A DNA stretch of 64,000 nucleotides from Cristatella mucedo. Its lineage: Eukaryota; Bryozoa; Phylactolaemata; Cristatellidae. The position numbers and the translations under genes are program-made. Location: positions 1,017,501 to 1,081,500 of the forward strand of contig WPIO01000048.1 of the NCBI GenBank assembly GCA_009760855.2, in the 5' to 3' direction. This document shows positions 12,605 to 22,286 of the stretch, one piece after another (the stretch's first letter is position 1; each line of letters opens with the position of its first letter). Below the pieces are notes generated by a model, which saw only the letters and a program-made list of their open reading frames with translations, was not told the origin of the DNA and searched no databases.

Positions 12605-12976
12605 TCATTGTGTGTCCACCATTTCTAACGCAGCAGCATCAGCTGTATCAGTTCCCTCTGCAGTAGCAGCAGCAGTCTTCAGCTTCGTCCCATGCTGCAT
12701 CGCCTTCGACGCTCCGTTATCTGTGGGCTGTTGCTGCTGCTGCACCGCCGAGCTCTTTCGAGCTGCACGGCAGTCCCAGCAGCCGGACTCGTCGTACCCG
12801 GCTGCTGCGAGCATGGGCAGCCTTGATGTGACCGCCGCAGCAGCAGCAGCGCCTTGGAGACCCTTACCTCTCCCTCCCCTAGCCGTCGTCGTAGCTTCCC
12901 CAGCCGTCTCTCTGTTTTTCACACAACCACCGAGAATATTTTTGAGACAGTTCTGGGTGGTCGGGAGGTCTGCCAT
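12605..12976 (-). CDS. Ala/Gln-rich open frame, possible 5' exon
   Basis: A minus-strand frame with a true ATG (12974-12976, context GGCCATGGCAG) runs 123 codons: MADLPTTQNCLKNILGGC..., a Gly/Arg patch, poly-Ala, poly-Gln (QQQQQ) and an Ala/Thr-rich end. A good donor-like GAGAG|GTAAGG lies after about residue 37 (near 12862). A short 5' exon spliced there is possible, and so is a chance frame over CAG repeats. The plus strand also has a 189-codon frame across the same CTG/GCA runs. No homolog recognised. Confidence 0.25.
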   Translation of the reverse strand: MADLPTTQNCLKNILGGCVKNRETAGEATTTARGGRGKGLQGAAAAAAVTSRLPMLAAAGYDESGCWDCRAARKSSAVQQQQQPTDNGASKAMQHGTKLKTAAATAEGTDTADAAALEMVDTQ

Positions 12977-13574
12977 GGCCCGAGATTATTGGATGTATTA
13001 AGAATGGAGCCGAGTGGCATTTGCCGGTACAATTTACGAAGAGAAACCTGCAGAGCACCAGGCAGTGCTTACTTTGTAACAGAGCTTTCCTCATTAAAGT
13101 TTGGCTAATCCCAAATCTTCATGTAAGTAGATTTCGAGCTTTCACTCGAGTTGTTGTACTTTGTGTGCAGGCTTGCAGGGAGCTGCTCTGGCCATTTATT
13201 TGCTTGCCCCAGCTTCTGTGGTTATTACATGCCCCAGGCTCGATTCGTTTTATTCACAGAATGCACTTGCAGGAATGTGTAGTGGGCGTTGAACAGTGCG
13301 AGCACGTCTGGCGTTTATGATTATGCCGCCATTTGTTGTCTGTGCCTAGGTATAGGTAGGACTGCTTAGGCATTCCCTGCTTCCATCCGTGCCCAGCCTT
13401 CTTATAGTCAGCACTGTGCAAAGGCCAAGATTCCCGGGATTCCTTAGTTTAGCTAAGTCCCTGTTCTGCTATCCGAAGTCAGTAGCCCATAACTTAACCC
13501 TCTAAGATGCAAAACAGCCATTTTCCAAAAAGTGTCGTTTCCGTTGCTTGCAGCTTCCAGCGTGATGTGAAATC
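12977..13574. other. Unrecognised sequence
   Basis: No gene or known repeat seen. Confidence 0.35.
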
Positions 13575-13632
13575 TATTTGTATAGCGCCCTGAGAGAACT
13601 TGATATCGATTAAGGTGCTTTACATGTATCGC
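13575..13632 (-). mobile_element. LINE family A terminal fragment
   Basis: TAGCGCCCTGAGAGAACTT...GGTGCTTTACATG is the minus-strand form of the family-A 3' hairpin region. Nothing else of the element remains. Confidence 0.5.
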
Positions 13633-14414
13633 GGCGCTCGAGGCCACGACCTCAAGTCACCAAATACTTTCACGTTGACCTTGGTTCGAGACTAGTCTAT
13701 TTTAACCAATAGGCTAAACCGGTTTTGACCTTGATCGTTTGTGCAGCCCAGCTCCCCCAAGGCTGCTTAGCAGCCCTCATTCAGGCTAAAACAAAATAAG
13801 AAAAAGAAATTGAGAGGTAAATTAAATTCCCACTAAAGTCGCCTAAATTGTCTTGCCAAGCTGCTTGGTCCTACCAAACGCAATACGACCGAAGCACCTT
13901 TGTCATTCATAAGAAGCACATCATTTTCAAAACCTTTTTTACCCATGCAATTTTCTCTGAATTTTGACGTGCCGCAACGGGTACTCGGTACTCCACTCCG
14001 AAGCAGCTGCTGCTCGACAAGAACGCAGCTGCAGCAGCAACTGCTGCTGCCGTTGTGTCCTCTGCCGACGCCGGGTCCTCTGTTCATCCTGTCGCCTCAC
14101 CCCGGCCGGGTACATGACCGCAGTGGTAGCTCTCGACGGGCAGCTGCCTCCGGGCCTTCCTCCTTAAAATATGCCAGGTATATCACTGCCACAGATACCG
14201 CCGAATCTTCCTCCGGCGCAAGGTCCTATTCCGACGCCAGGCCGTCTGTACCAGCCGTAGCCTCTTCCATTCGCCTCAATAGGCGACCGCGGGTCAGCTC
14301 TCCATCCAAGCCAGCCGCCTCGAGTCCGTCTGTTGCTACCAGACGCTCCAGTGCAAGACCTACGAGAGTGCTGTCAGTGGTGAAGGCAAACGTCAACAAT
14401 TGTACACAATTGCA
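13633..14414. other. Lead-in to minisatellite; partial copy of a local repeat
   Basis: 13633-14100 has no recognised feature apart from CAG runs. 14280-14370 resembles segments at about 16846-16910 and 19736-19800 (shared CCGTCTG.TGCTACCAGACGCTCC-like block), so it is a third, partial member of the duplicated-segment family described there. Confidence 0.4.
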
Positions 14415-16195
14415 GTCCCAGAGGTGGTGGTTGATCAAGTCCTGCAGGTGGTGGTTGATCAAGTCCTGCAGGTGGTCGATCAAGTCCTGCAAGTGGTAGT
14501 TGAACAAGTCCTCGAGTTGGTTGATCAAGTCCTGTAGGTGATGGTTGATCAAGTCCTGGAGGTGGTTGATCTAGTCCTGTAGGTGGTGGTTGATCAAGTC
14601 CTGCAGGTGGTTGATCAAGTCCTGGAGGTGGTTGATCTAGTCCTGTAGGTGGTGGTTGATCGAGTACTGGAGGTGGTGGTTGACCAAGTCCTGCAGGTGG
14701 TGGTTGACCAAGTCCTGCAGGTGGTGGTGGATCAAGTCCTGTGGGTGGTGGTCAATCAAGTCCTGCATGTGGTGGTTGATCAAGTCCTGGAGGTGGTTGA
14801 TCAAATCTTGTAGGTATTGGTTGATCAAGTCCAGTAGGTGGTGGTCAATCAAGTCCTGCAGGTGGTGGTTGATCAAGTCCTGTAGGTGGTGTTTGATCAA
14901 GTACTGCAGGTGGTGGTTGATTAAGTCCTGGAGATGGTTGATCAAGTCCTGGAGGTGGTTGATCAAGTCCTGCAGGTGGTGGTTGATCAAGTCCTGCAGG
15001 TGGTGGTTGACCAAGTCCTGTAGGTGGTGGTTGATCAAGTCCTGCAGGTGGTGGTTGATCAAGTCCTGTAGGTGGTGGTTGACCAAGTCCTGAAGGTGGT
15101 TGATCAAGTCCTGTATGTGGTGGTTGATCAAGTCCTGGAGGTGGTTGACTAAGTCCTGGAGGTGGTTGATCAAGTCCTGTAGGTGGTGGTTGATCAAGTA
15201 CTGCAGGTGGTGGTTAATCAAGTCCTGGAGATGGTTGATCAAGTCCTGGAGGTGGTTGATCAAGTCGTGTAGGTAGTGGTTAATCAAGTCCTGTAGGTGG
15301 TGGTTGATCAAGTCCTGCAGGTGGTGGTTGATCAAGTCCTGGAGGTGGTTGATCAAGTCCTGGAGGTGGTGGTTGATCAAGTCCTGCAGGTGGTGGTTGA
15401 TCAAGTCCTGCAGGTGGTGGTTGATCAAGTCCTGGAGGTGGTTGATCAAGTCTTGTAGGTAGTGGTTCATCTAGTCCTGTAGGTGGTGGTTGACCAAGTC
15501 CTGCAGGTGGTGATTGATCAAGTCCTGGAGGTGGTGGTTGACCAAGTCCTGCAGGTGGTGGTTGATCAAGTCCTGCAGGTGGTGGTTAATTAAGTCCTGG
15601 AGATGGTTGATCAAGTCCAGGAGGTGGTTGATCAAGTCCTGTAGGTGGTGGTTGATTAAGTACTGCAGGTGGTGGTTGATCAAGTCCTGGAGATTGTTGA
15701 TCAAGTCCAGGAGAAGGTTCATCAAGTCTTTTAGGTAGTGATTGATCGAGTCCTGTAGGTGGTGGTCAATCAAGTCCTGCAGGTGGTGGTTGACCAAGTC
15801 CTGCAGGTGGTGGTTGACCAAGTACTGCAGGTGGTGGTTGATCAAGTCCTGGAGATGGTTGATCAAGTCCAGGAGAATGTTCATCAAGTCTTGTAGCTAG
15901 TGATTGATCAAGTCCGATAGGTGGTGGTCAATCAAGTTCTGCAGGTGGTGGTTGATTAAGTCTTGCAGGTGGTGGTTGATCAAGTCCTATAGGTGGTGGT
16001 TGACCAAGTCCTGCAGGTGGTGGTTGATCAAGTCCTACAGGTGTTGGTTGATCAAGTCCTGCAGGTGGTGGTTGATCAAGTCCTGTAGGTGGTGGTTGAT
16101 CAAGTCCAGTAGGTGGTGGTTGATCAAGTCCTGCAGGTGGTGGTTGATCAAGTCCTACAGGCGCTGGTTGATCAAGTCCTGCAGGTGGTTGTGGC
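14415..16195. repeat. Minisatellite of 24-bp and 21-bp units (about 75 units)
   Basis: The plus-strand unit core is GGTGGTTGATCAAGTCCTG. Long units carry one extra GTG triplet (24 bp), short units lack it (21 bp). Because both lengths are multiples of three, each frame stays in register. Minus frame 1 reads INHHLQDL/INHLQDL and is open for ~417 codons (15887-14637) with a single TAG. Minus frame 2 reads QPPPAGLD/QPPPGLD and is interrupted by TGA or TAA in variant units. The plus frame reads WWLIKSCR. A higher-order repeat of about 162 bp is visible (15660-15821 and 15822-15983, each starting GTACTGCAGG). Confidence 0.95.
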
Positions 16196-16339
16196 CGAAA
16201 CCCAGCATACTGTGGTAACACCAGGTTACCTGGAGGTGGCGGCAGCATATGTATGTATGACTGCCCCATGGGTGGAGCCCATTGAGGATGCATGAATGAT
16301 GGTAGGCTACCCCTCAGCGAAAGTGGCCAATTCAAAGGG
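15928..16339 (-). CDS. Candidate exon: proline-rich protein with PPPAGLDQ octapeptide repeats
   Basis: On the minus strand a good splice acceptor (TTTTTTACTTTACAG, ending at 16340) is followed by an open frame. Its unique lead contains LSLRGSLPSFMHPQ, WAPPMGQSYIHML, PPPPGNLVLPQYAG and FRPQ, then about eleven repeats of PPPAGLDQ and variants (PAPVGLDQ, PTPVGLDQ, PPPTGLDQ), then a TGA at about 15925. There is no ATG at the beginning, which fits an internal or terminal exon. Most substitutions between octapeptides are conservative (A/T/V, P/A/T). I do not recognise the family; proline-rich tails of this type occur in RNA-processing and WW-binding proteins. It could also be a chance frame at the end of a minisatellite. 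No neighbouring exon was identified. Confidence 0.35.
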
Positions 16340-16404
16340 CTGTAAAGTAAAAAATACTATCCTCTTTGATGGCCACAGTAATAGTTGAAACGCCTCTCAC
16401 TCGA

Positions 16405-16470
16405 TTCATTCATCTCTCTGTCTCTCTTTCTCTGTCTCTCTCTGTCTCTCTCTCTCTCTCTCTCCCTCCA
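16405..16470 (+). repeat. (CT)n microsatellite
   Basis: Imperfect CTCTCTGTCTCT run. It accounts for Ser/Leu-rich and Arg/Glu-rich frames across it. Confidence 0.9.
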
Positions 16471-16642
16471 ACTGACGTCGGTCCAGAGGTCATCGAGTAC
16501 CACAGCTACATGGGCTGCAGAGAAATCAATGGTGGCATCGTTGAGGACAGATGTGGCGAATACCCTGCCTGTCGGATACGACAGATGCAAGGGATGCGGT
16601 AAAATCACCGGTGGCATCGAATATACTACCGACACGCTGTTT

Positions 16643-17160
16643 GGTTCGCTGTATATTTGTGGCCAAGCTCCACGAAAGTCAAACGTTCGGGTACTGGCAC
16701 TGCCAGCCCATGCTACCCTCGTCGTTGGAAAAACCACCTTCAGGGCAGCCGATCTGAGGCCGATTTCAAGAGCTGCAGTGGTGTTATCTGGGGTGAAGGT
16801 CGGCTAAGCGCCCTGGACGATGGCTGCGGAGGTTGAGTTAGCTGGCGTGCGGCTCTCCTTGTGAGCCGGCGCCTCGCGTCCGTCTGCTGCTGGCAGACGC
16901 TCCTGCTGGTCAGCAGCTGATGCACCGGCTCGAGCAGCTGCCGAGTTTGGACCGTTGGCTTCGACTGCCTGCCACCGTCGGGCAGTACTCCTGCCAAAAC
17001 TCCGCCTGGAGCTCCTAACTCGAAGAAGCATTCCTGTAGCTGTAGATCTTCATAAAAGGCCAAAATAGTTTCTAGTCGTTGACGAACGGGCACACGTGAA
17101 GGAACACTCGTCTTTCAGCAGACTTCAGAGTGATGTCCTTTAAGAGGCCCCCTAATGCCA
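16643..17160 (+). repeat. Duplicated segment, copy 1
   Basis: Collinear with 19537-20085. Shared landmarks in order: TATATTTGTGGCCAAGC, AAGTCAAACGTTC, GAGGCCGA.TTCAAG, TCTGGGGTGAA, CCGTCTGCTGCT, CCGTTGGCTTCG, GCCAAAACTCCGCCT, AGTGATGTCCTTTAAGA. A plus frame is shared between copies (YICGQA..KSNV, LPAHA, SRAA.VLSGV) but has stops soon after. No coding function is claimed. Confidence 0.8.
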
Positions 17161-17863
17161 CAACGAAAAATGTCGTGAAAGTTATGGTACCTGCCTTTCG
17201 GGTTGGCCACGCCAAGGTGGGTTCTCCCGACTGGCACAATAGAAACCGCCGTTCCAAGACATAAGACTTTGGGTAGCACTCGAGATCTGGGTTTTCCGAA
17301 CAAAACGTTAATTGATGGTGTTGACGTCAGGGCCTACGTCTAGCTTTGTTGACCACCGTCAGAACCGTGATGCGAGTATTCTGACAGCTCCCTCCGAATG
17401 CCAACATTTGCGTTCTGACTTCATTTGCAACAGCTTCCTCACCTCCGTGCACATAGTGCATGCTGGCCCGGTACTAACATGGTACACTGAAACGGTACAC
17501 TGCACTTGTGGCAGTGGCGTCCTTGAGCCGGGCAATCTGCTCGCCACGCTCTGCGTCTGAGTCCACAATTCCGACAGTCCAACTCCTTTGCTCCAGGCTT
17601 AGCAGCATTTGGGTTTCCCGAGGTCAGTGAATATCACGCAAAAACTGCTTTCGTCCCCACCGCTGTGGAGCAACTGTTAGAAGCCTTGCCGATCATTTCA
17701 TGCTCCGTTTTGCGAGTGGTTTCAAATAAGCGGCGAATATCAGTAGCCACCAGCAGTGTTAATGCAGATTCCTGTAAAGATAGCTCTTGCCGCCGACGCC
17801 CCACTGGCCGAACCGTCTCTGTCGATCTTGCTTTTGAGTCGTGCTAAGGCTTCAACAGGACGT
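17161..17863. other. Unrecognised sequence between repeats
   Basis: No gene recognised. A TGACGTCA octamer lies at about 17328. Confidence 0.35.
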
Positions 17864-18925
17864 TGCAGCTAAGCAGGTGGTCTGCTGCATCAGACTACGT
17901 TTAACGTAGGCCGAGCTCGGCACTGACATGCAGGTCCCTGCGCCCAAGATATTTCGACGCATTGGGCCGCCTCGCATAGCAGAACAGGATCTCCGGGAGG
18001 TTTCTCGAGCTGCACCGGTTTCGATTCGATTTATCTGAGGCGGCCTACCCACCCGATCTCCCTGGTCTCCCCATTGAGACAGGGGAGGCCGAACGAAGCA
18101 AGATTGGTGCTACTGTCCGGCAAGTTGCAGCCGGGGTGCTACTTCTGATATTGCTGTGGCTATGAACACAAGACAATGAATATTACCCACTCATTGGTTA
18201 CTGGCTCAGCAGAGATTCAGCTGTTGACATTGCCATGTTTCTATTAAAGAGAGTCTGGGTGCAGAGTCATTGCAGCTAAGTGGGTGGCATGCTTCGTCAG
18301 ACTACGTTTTACATAAACCGAGCTCCGTGCTGACGTGCAGGACCGTCTGCCCGAGCCAGTTGGACGCGTTGGGCCGCCTCGCACAGCTGAACTGGATCTC
18401 CGAAAGGTGTCTCGAGCTGTAGCGCCCGTCGACCCTTTCGCCCCGGAAAAAAGTTCCTTCTCTAAAGGTTGTCGTACCACCACTGATTTTGATTCGATTT
18501 TTCCGTGGCGGCGTACTTACCCGATCTCCCAGGCCTCCCCTTTGAGGCAGGCGTGGCCGAAGCAAGATTGCTGCTGCTGTCCGAGAATCAGGTACTTCCA
18601 GAGCTCCCAAACCGTTGTATTTGCAAAAAAAATACAGCGACGGCAAGCAGCAGCAGCCGGTGCTGCTTCTTCTGATATTCTGATCTGATATTATTAATCG
18701 GCTTCGGCGCCACACTTGATGATTACTATATTCCACTCAATGGTTGCTAGCTGAGAAGACATTCTGCCGTTGACATTGCCATGTTTCTATTTCGGAGAGT
18801 ATGGATGCAGAGTCGTTGCAGCTAAGCAGGTGGCATGCTACGTTAGACTACGTTTGACGTAGGCCGAGCTCGCGGCCTTCGTGATGGACCGTCTGCCCGA
18901 GCCATTTGGACGCGTTGTGCCGCCT
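17864..18925 (+). repeat. 546-bp tandem units U1-U3 (first cluster)
   Basis: Units start at TGCAGCTAAG (17864, 18271, 18817). U1 is 407 bp (internal deletion), U2 is 546 bp, U3 is truncated after ~110 bp. Landmarks: GACTACGTTTTACGTAGGCCG, GACCGTCTGCCCGAGCC, GGCCGCCTCGC, GGTTGTCGTACC, GTGGCCGAAGCAAGATT, CAGCAGCAGCCGGTGCTGC, TGTTGACATTGCCATGTTTC. U2 holds a 117-codon frame (DRLPEPVGRVGPP...) that is partly conserved in later units. Confidence 0.85.
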
Positions 18926-18949
18926 CGCGTACAAATTAAACGTTAAATC

Positions 18950-19400
18950 CGGTCTGCCGCCTCCTGTGGCAACAGACCGGATTTAACAGGATCGAAATTG
19001 ACTCCTGGAAAGGGTCTCGTTGGCTACTGAATGCGCACCGAAAGCAGCTTAGGCTGTGAGTGTGCTATACAAAACTCTCCTGCCTAACTACCACGTGGTC
19101 TTTATGACTTTGTGGAGTTACAGGCGGAGTTACGTACATACATTCATACAGATATTAGCATTCCCGTCAACCCCTTTAACATCTCTACATTTATGCATCA
19201 AATGTCCCTTTCTTTCCTAACTTACTCGGTGGTTCTCGAGCTTGCCAACTTTAATGGTAGCAGTTGAGTTCGTTTCCCAGCGTTCGGCATTTACCGTTGG
19301 CTGATTTCGTGGCCTGAGTATTTTACAGGAACATATTCAGATCTCTTGAAGACGCCTGTCTCTGGCATTGCTGGCGTTCGCACGGCATGGTGATACGTGT
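18950..19400 (+). repeat. Right part of the ~3.9-kb duplication, copy 1
   Basis: From CAGACCGGATTTAACAGG through the LINE B end and CAGCGTTCGGCATTTACC to CATTGCTGGCGTTCGCAC it matches 22885-23320. Sequence diverges after about 19400. Confidence 0.8.
19012..19160 (+). mobile_element. LINE family B 3' end inside the duplicated block
   Basis: TACTGAATGCGCACCGAAAG...GTGAGTGTGCTATACAAAAC...GACTTTGTGGAGTTAC, then a TACATACAT tail. The same 3' end, at the same place relative to the 546-bp units, recurs at 22922-23065. Confidence 0.85.
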
Positions 19401-19536
19401 TGAACGAACGTCGTACGTACGTCAAACGTCGTACGAAATCCCAGCTTCAGGGCACACCTGGCACTGCCCGCCCACCCTTCGCTCGTCATCCGAATGCCCA
19501 GATTCAGGGCACTCGAGGCACTTCCCGTCCTCGTTT

Positions 19537-20085
19537 GGGTCGCAGTATATTTGTGGCCAAGCAGCACTCAAGTCAAACGTTCCGGTGCGGGAACTGCCCG
19601 CCCACGCTTCCCTAGTCATTATAAACCCCACCTCCAAGGCACCCGACGTGAGGCCGACTTCAAGGGCCGCAAGGGTGCTGTCTGGGGTGAACATCGGCCA
19701 AGCGCCTTGGACGCCGGCGGCGGAGGAGTGAGCTGGCGAACGGCTCGGCTCTCTTTCTGAGACAGCCGCTTCCCGTCCGTCTGCTGCTACCAGTCGGTCC
19801 TGTTGACCTCAGTCGCTGATCCTGCTCGAGCCGCCCCCGAATTGTGACCGTTGGCTTCGGCGGCCTGCCACCGTCGAGCAGCACTCCCGCCAAAACTCCG
19901 CCTAGACGCGAGAAGCAGGCCCATTTTCCAAGCGAGCTGCTAGCTCGTAAAATCATTTCTGTAGCTGTGGATCTTTATCAAATGCGAAATAGTTTGTAGT
20001 TGTTGATGAACGGCGCTCTCGCGAAGGAACACTCTTGCTTCTGCAGACTTCAAAGTGATGTCCTTTAAGAAGACACCTAATGCTT
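19537..20085 (+). repeat. Duplicated segment, copy 2
   Basis: Matches 16643-17160 with small indels; see that entry for landmarks. Just upstream (19440-19536) is an imperfect tandem of GGCACxCxxGGCACTxCCCGxCC blocks. The minus frame holds CxxC-like pairs (KCLECPE, QCQVCPE), probably a by-product of that tandem. Confidence 0.8.
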
Positions 20086-20984
20086 CCTCATTAATCGTGC
20101 AGGCATATTGTTACTCTTTCGTTCTAATGCTTTCCTAGACGTGGTTTCTCTAGCTAGGTTCCATGGATTGAGCAATCACAAAGAACCGAGGCGTACCCAG
20201 CTGGGGAACGTGGCCAGAGTGCACCTCGCTTGGTATTTCGAGTGCTGTCTCGAGCAGCCATTAGTCACAGCGATTGGACAATATTTCTACACATCCTCAT
20301 CTCACCAACCTCAAACAATGAGCCTGCATACAGACCAGTTGTTGAACACCGCTGCATATAACTCACTACCGGCTGGGTTTCTGCAGTCAAGTAACTGCAC
20401 CGTTGGTGACGAAATTTTGCTGCACGCGACTTAGTCGATGTGTCTTCCACTCTGCCTGAATGCATCGGCTGAGCCTGGTTTTATTGGTACAGCTCAGTGC
20501 AGAATGTAGCAGGTACTCGGATGTGGCTTGATCCAGAGGGCAGCAATGCCACTTAACGAATAGGCAACTCGACCTGAAGCTGCACAATCAGTCGCTCCTC
20601 ATGCAGCTCAGAGCCGTGTCCCTTAGGACGGTCAGAACTTGAAGCACTGTTAGAACTGCCCGTCTGAGGAAGCACCGAAAGGCAGGCAAATAGAACCGAT
20701 GAGCCCCGACCTCCCAACCCTTTCTTTCCGGCATTTCCACTTTCTATTAGTGATGTCATTGCTTTGGTTCCGTGTACATCAATGCTCGGTTGTCTTGCAT
20801 TATCTAAGTCTTGATAATGGCTGTATTGATAATATACTGATGATGGCTGAAGTGATTTTTTGGAATCGGTATAAAATGTGAATGAATCACAGTGGTTCAG
20901 TTCAATTTTCCTATTTCTCTTGAATACTGGCCAGTTGCTCGTCCAGTGGAGCGTTTAGTTTGAAGTACAAAGTCTTGGACGCTG
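20086..20984. other. Unrecognised sequence
   Basis: No gene or shared repeat recognised between the second duplicated segment and the second cluster of 546-bp units. Confidence 0.35.
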
Positions 20985-21370
20985 TGTATTCGCCCCGGGA
21001 ATAGGTTCCATCGCTACGGGTTGTCGTACCACCACCGATTGCGATTCGATTTCTCTGTGGTCGCTTACCCACCCGATCTCCCCTTCGAGGCAGAGGGGGG
21101 GTCGCCGAAGCAACATTGCTGCTACTGTCCGCGAATCACGTACTTCCTAAGCTCCCGAACCGTTGTATGCGAAAGCAAAATATAGCAACCGGAAGCAGCT
21201 GCAGCCGGTACTGCTACTTCCGATATTGCTGTGGCTTCGCAAAAAAGACGATTAATATAACCCACTCCTTGGTTGCTGGCTCAGCAGAGATTCTGCTGTT
21301 GACAGTGCCATGTTTCTATTTCTGAGAGTCTGGATGCAGATTCGTTGCAGCTAAGCGGGTGGCATGCATT

Positions 21371-21558
21371 GGTGAGCCGTGATGAAACACTAGGTAAGGC
21401 GTTTACTCTCACGACCTCAGTCCCGAGGTCGTGGGTTCAATTCCTGCAGTGGGCGATTCTTCATCGCGGACTGCAAGCTGTGGTGATAGCCGTAAAGGCT
21501 ATTCTGTCGCTAAAAAAGGGACTGTTTAATCAGCTAGGATTTATTTATTTTTTTATTT
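21371..21558 (+). repeat. SINE-1 copy in unit U5
   Basis: GGTGAGCCGTGATG...GTAAGGCG, B box GGGTTCAATTCC, core ATAGCCGTAAAGGCT, tail TAATCAGCTAGG plus T/A-rich end. It splits the unit sequence GGTGGCATGC|TTCG, with ATGC repeated at both ends. Confidence 0.9.
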
Positions 21559-22094
21559 ATGCTTCGCCAGACTACGTTTTACGTAGGCCGAGCTCGCCGC
21601 TTACGTGAAGGACCGTCTGCCCGAGCCAGTTGGACGCGTTGGGCCGCCTCGCGTAGCAGAACCTGATCTCCCGGAGGTGTCTCTAGCTGTAGCTCCCGTC
21701 TACCCCTTCACCCTGGAAAAAGGTTCCGTCGGTAAAGTTTGTCGAACTGCCACCAATTGCGATTCGATTTTTCCACGGTGGCTTACATATCCCGATCTCT
21801 CTGGCCTCAGCTTTGAGGCAGGGGTGGCCGAAGCAAGATTGGTGCTACTGTCCGGGAGTCATGCACTTCCGGAGCTCCCGAACCGTTGTATTAAAAAAAA
21901 ATACAGCGACGGCAAGCAGCAGCAGCAGCCAGTGCTGCTACTTCTGATATTGCTGCGGCTCCGAATATGAGACGATTAATATAACCTACTCATTGGTTGC
22001 TGGCATAGCAGAGACTCTGCTGTTGACGGTGCCATGTTTCCATTTCTGAGAGTCTGGATGCAGAGTCGTTGCAGCTAAGCGGGTGGCATGCATT

Positions 22095-22286
22095 GGTGAG
22101 CCGTGATGACACACTAGGTAAGGCGTTTGCTCTCACGACCTCAGTCCTGAGGTTGTGGGTTCAATTCCTGCAGTGGGCGATTCTTTATCGCGGACTGCAA
22201 GCTGTGGTGATAGCCGTAAAGGCTCTTCTGTTGCTATGCAAAAAGGGACTGTTTAATCAGCTAGAATTTATTTATTTTATTATTTA
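22095..22286 (+). repeat. SINE-1 copy in unit U6
   Basis: Same insertion point as in U5 and nearly identical sequence (B box GGGTTCAATTCC), so the SINE was copied with the unit rather than inserted twice. Confidence 0.9.

Noticed and set aside
14637-15887. Two long minus-strand frames reading INHHLQDL repeats as a genuine repeat protein
   Set aside because: The frame is open because the 24/21-bp unit has no intrinsic stop in it; the competing proline frame has the better exon-like lead. There is no non-repetitive coding flank in the INHH frame apart from a weak stretch near 14226-14400.
14415-16195. CRISPR array
   Set aside because: Units are contiguous and near-identical with no unique spacers, and the context is animal DNA.
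19422-19694. Cysteine-rich zinc-finger-like peptide on the minus strand (CLEC, CQVC)
   Set aside because: It arises from an imperfect DNA tandem; the paralogous segment at 16643 does not keep the cysteines.
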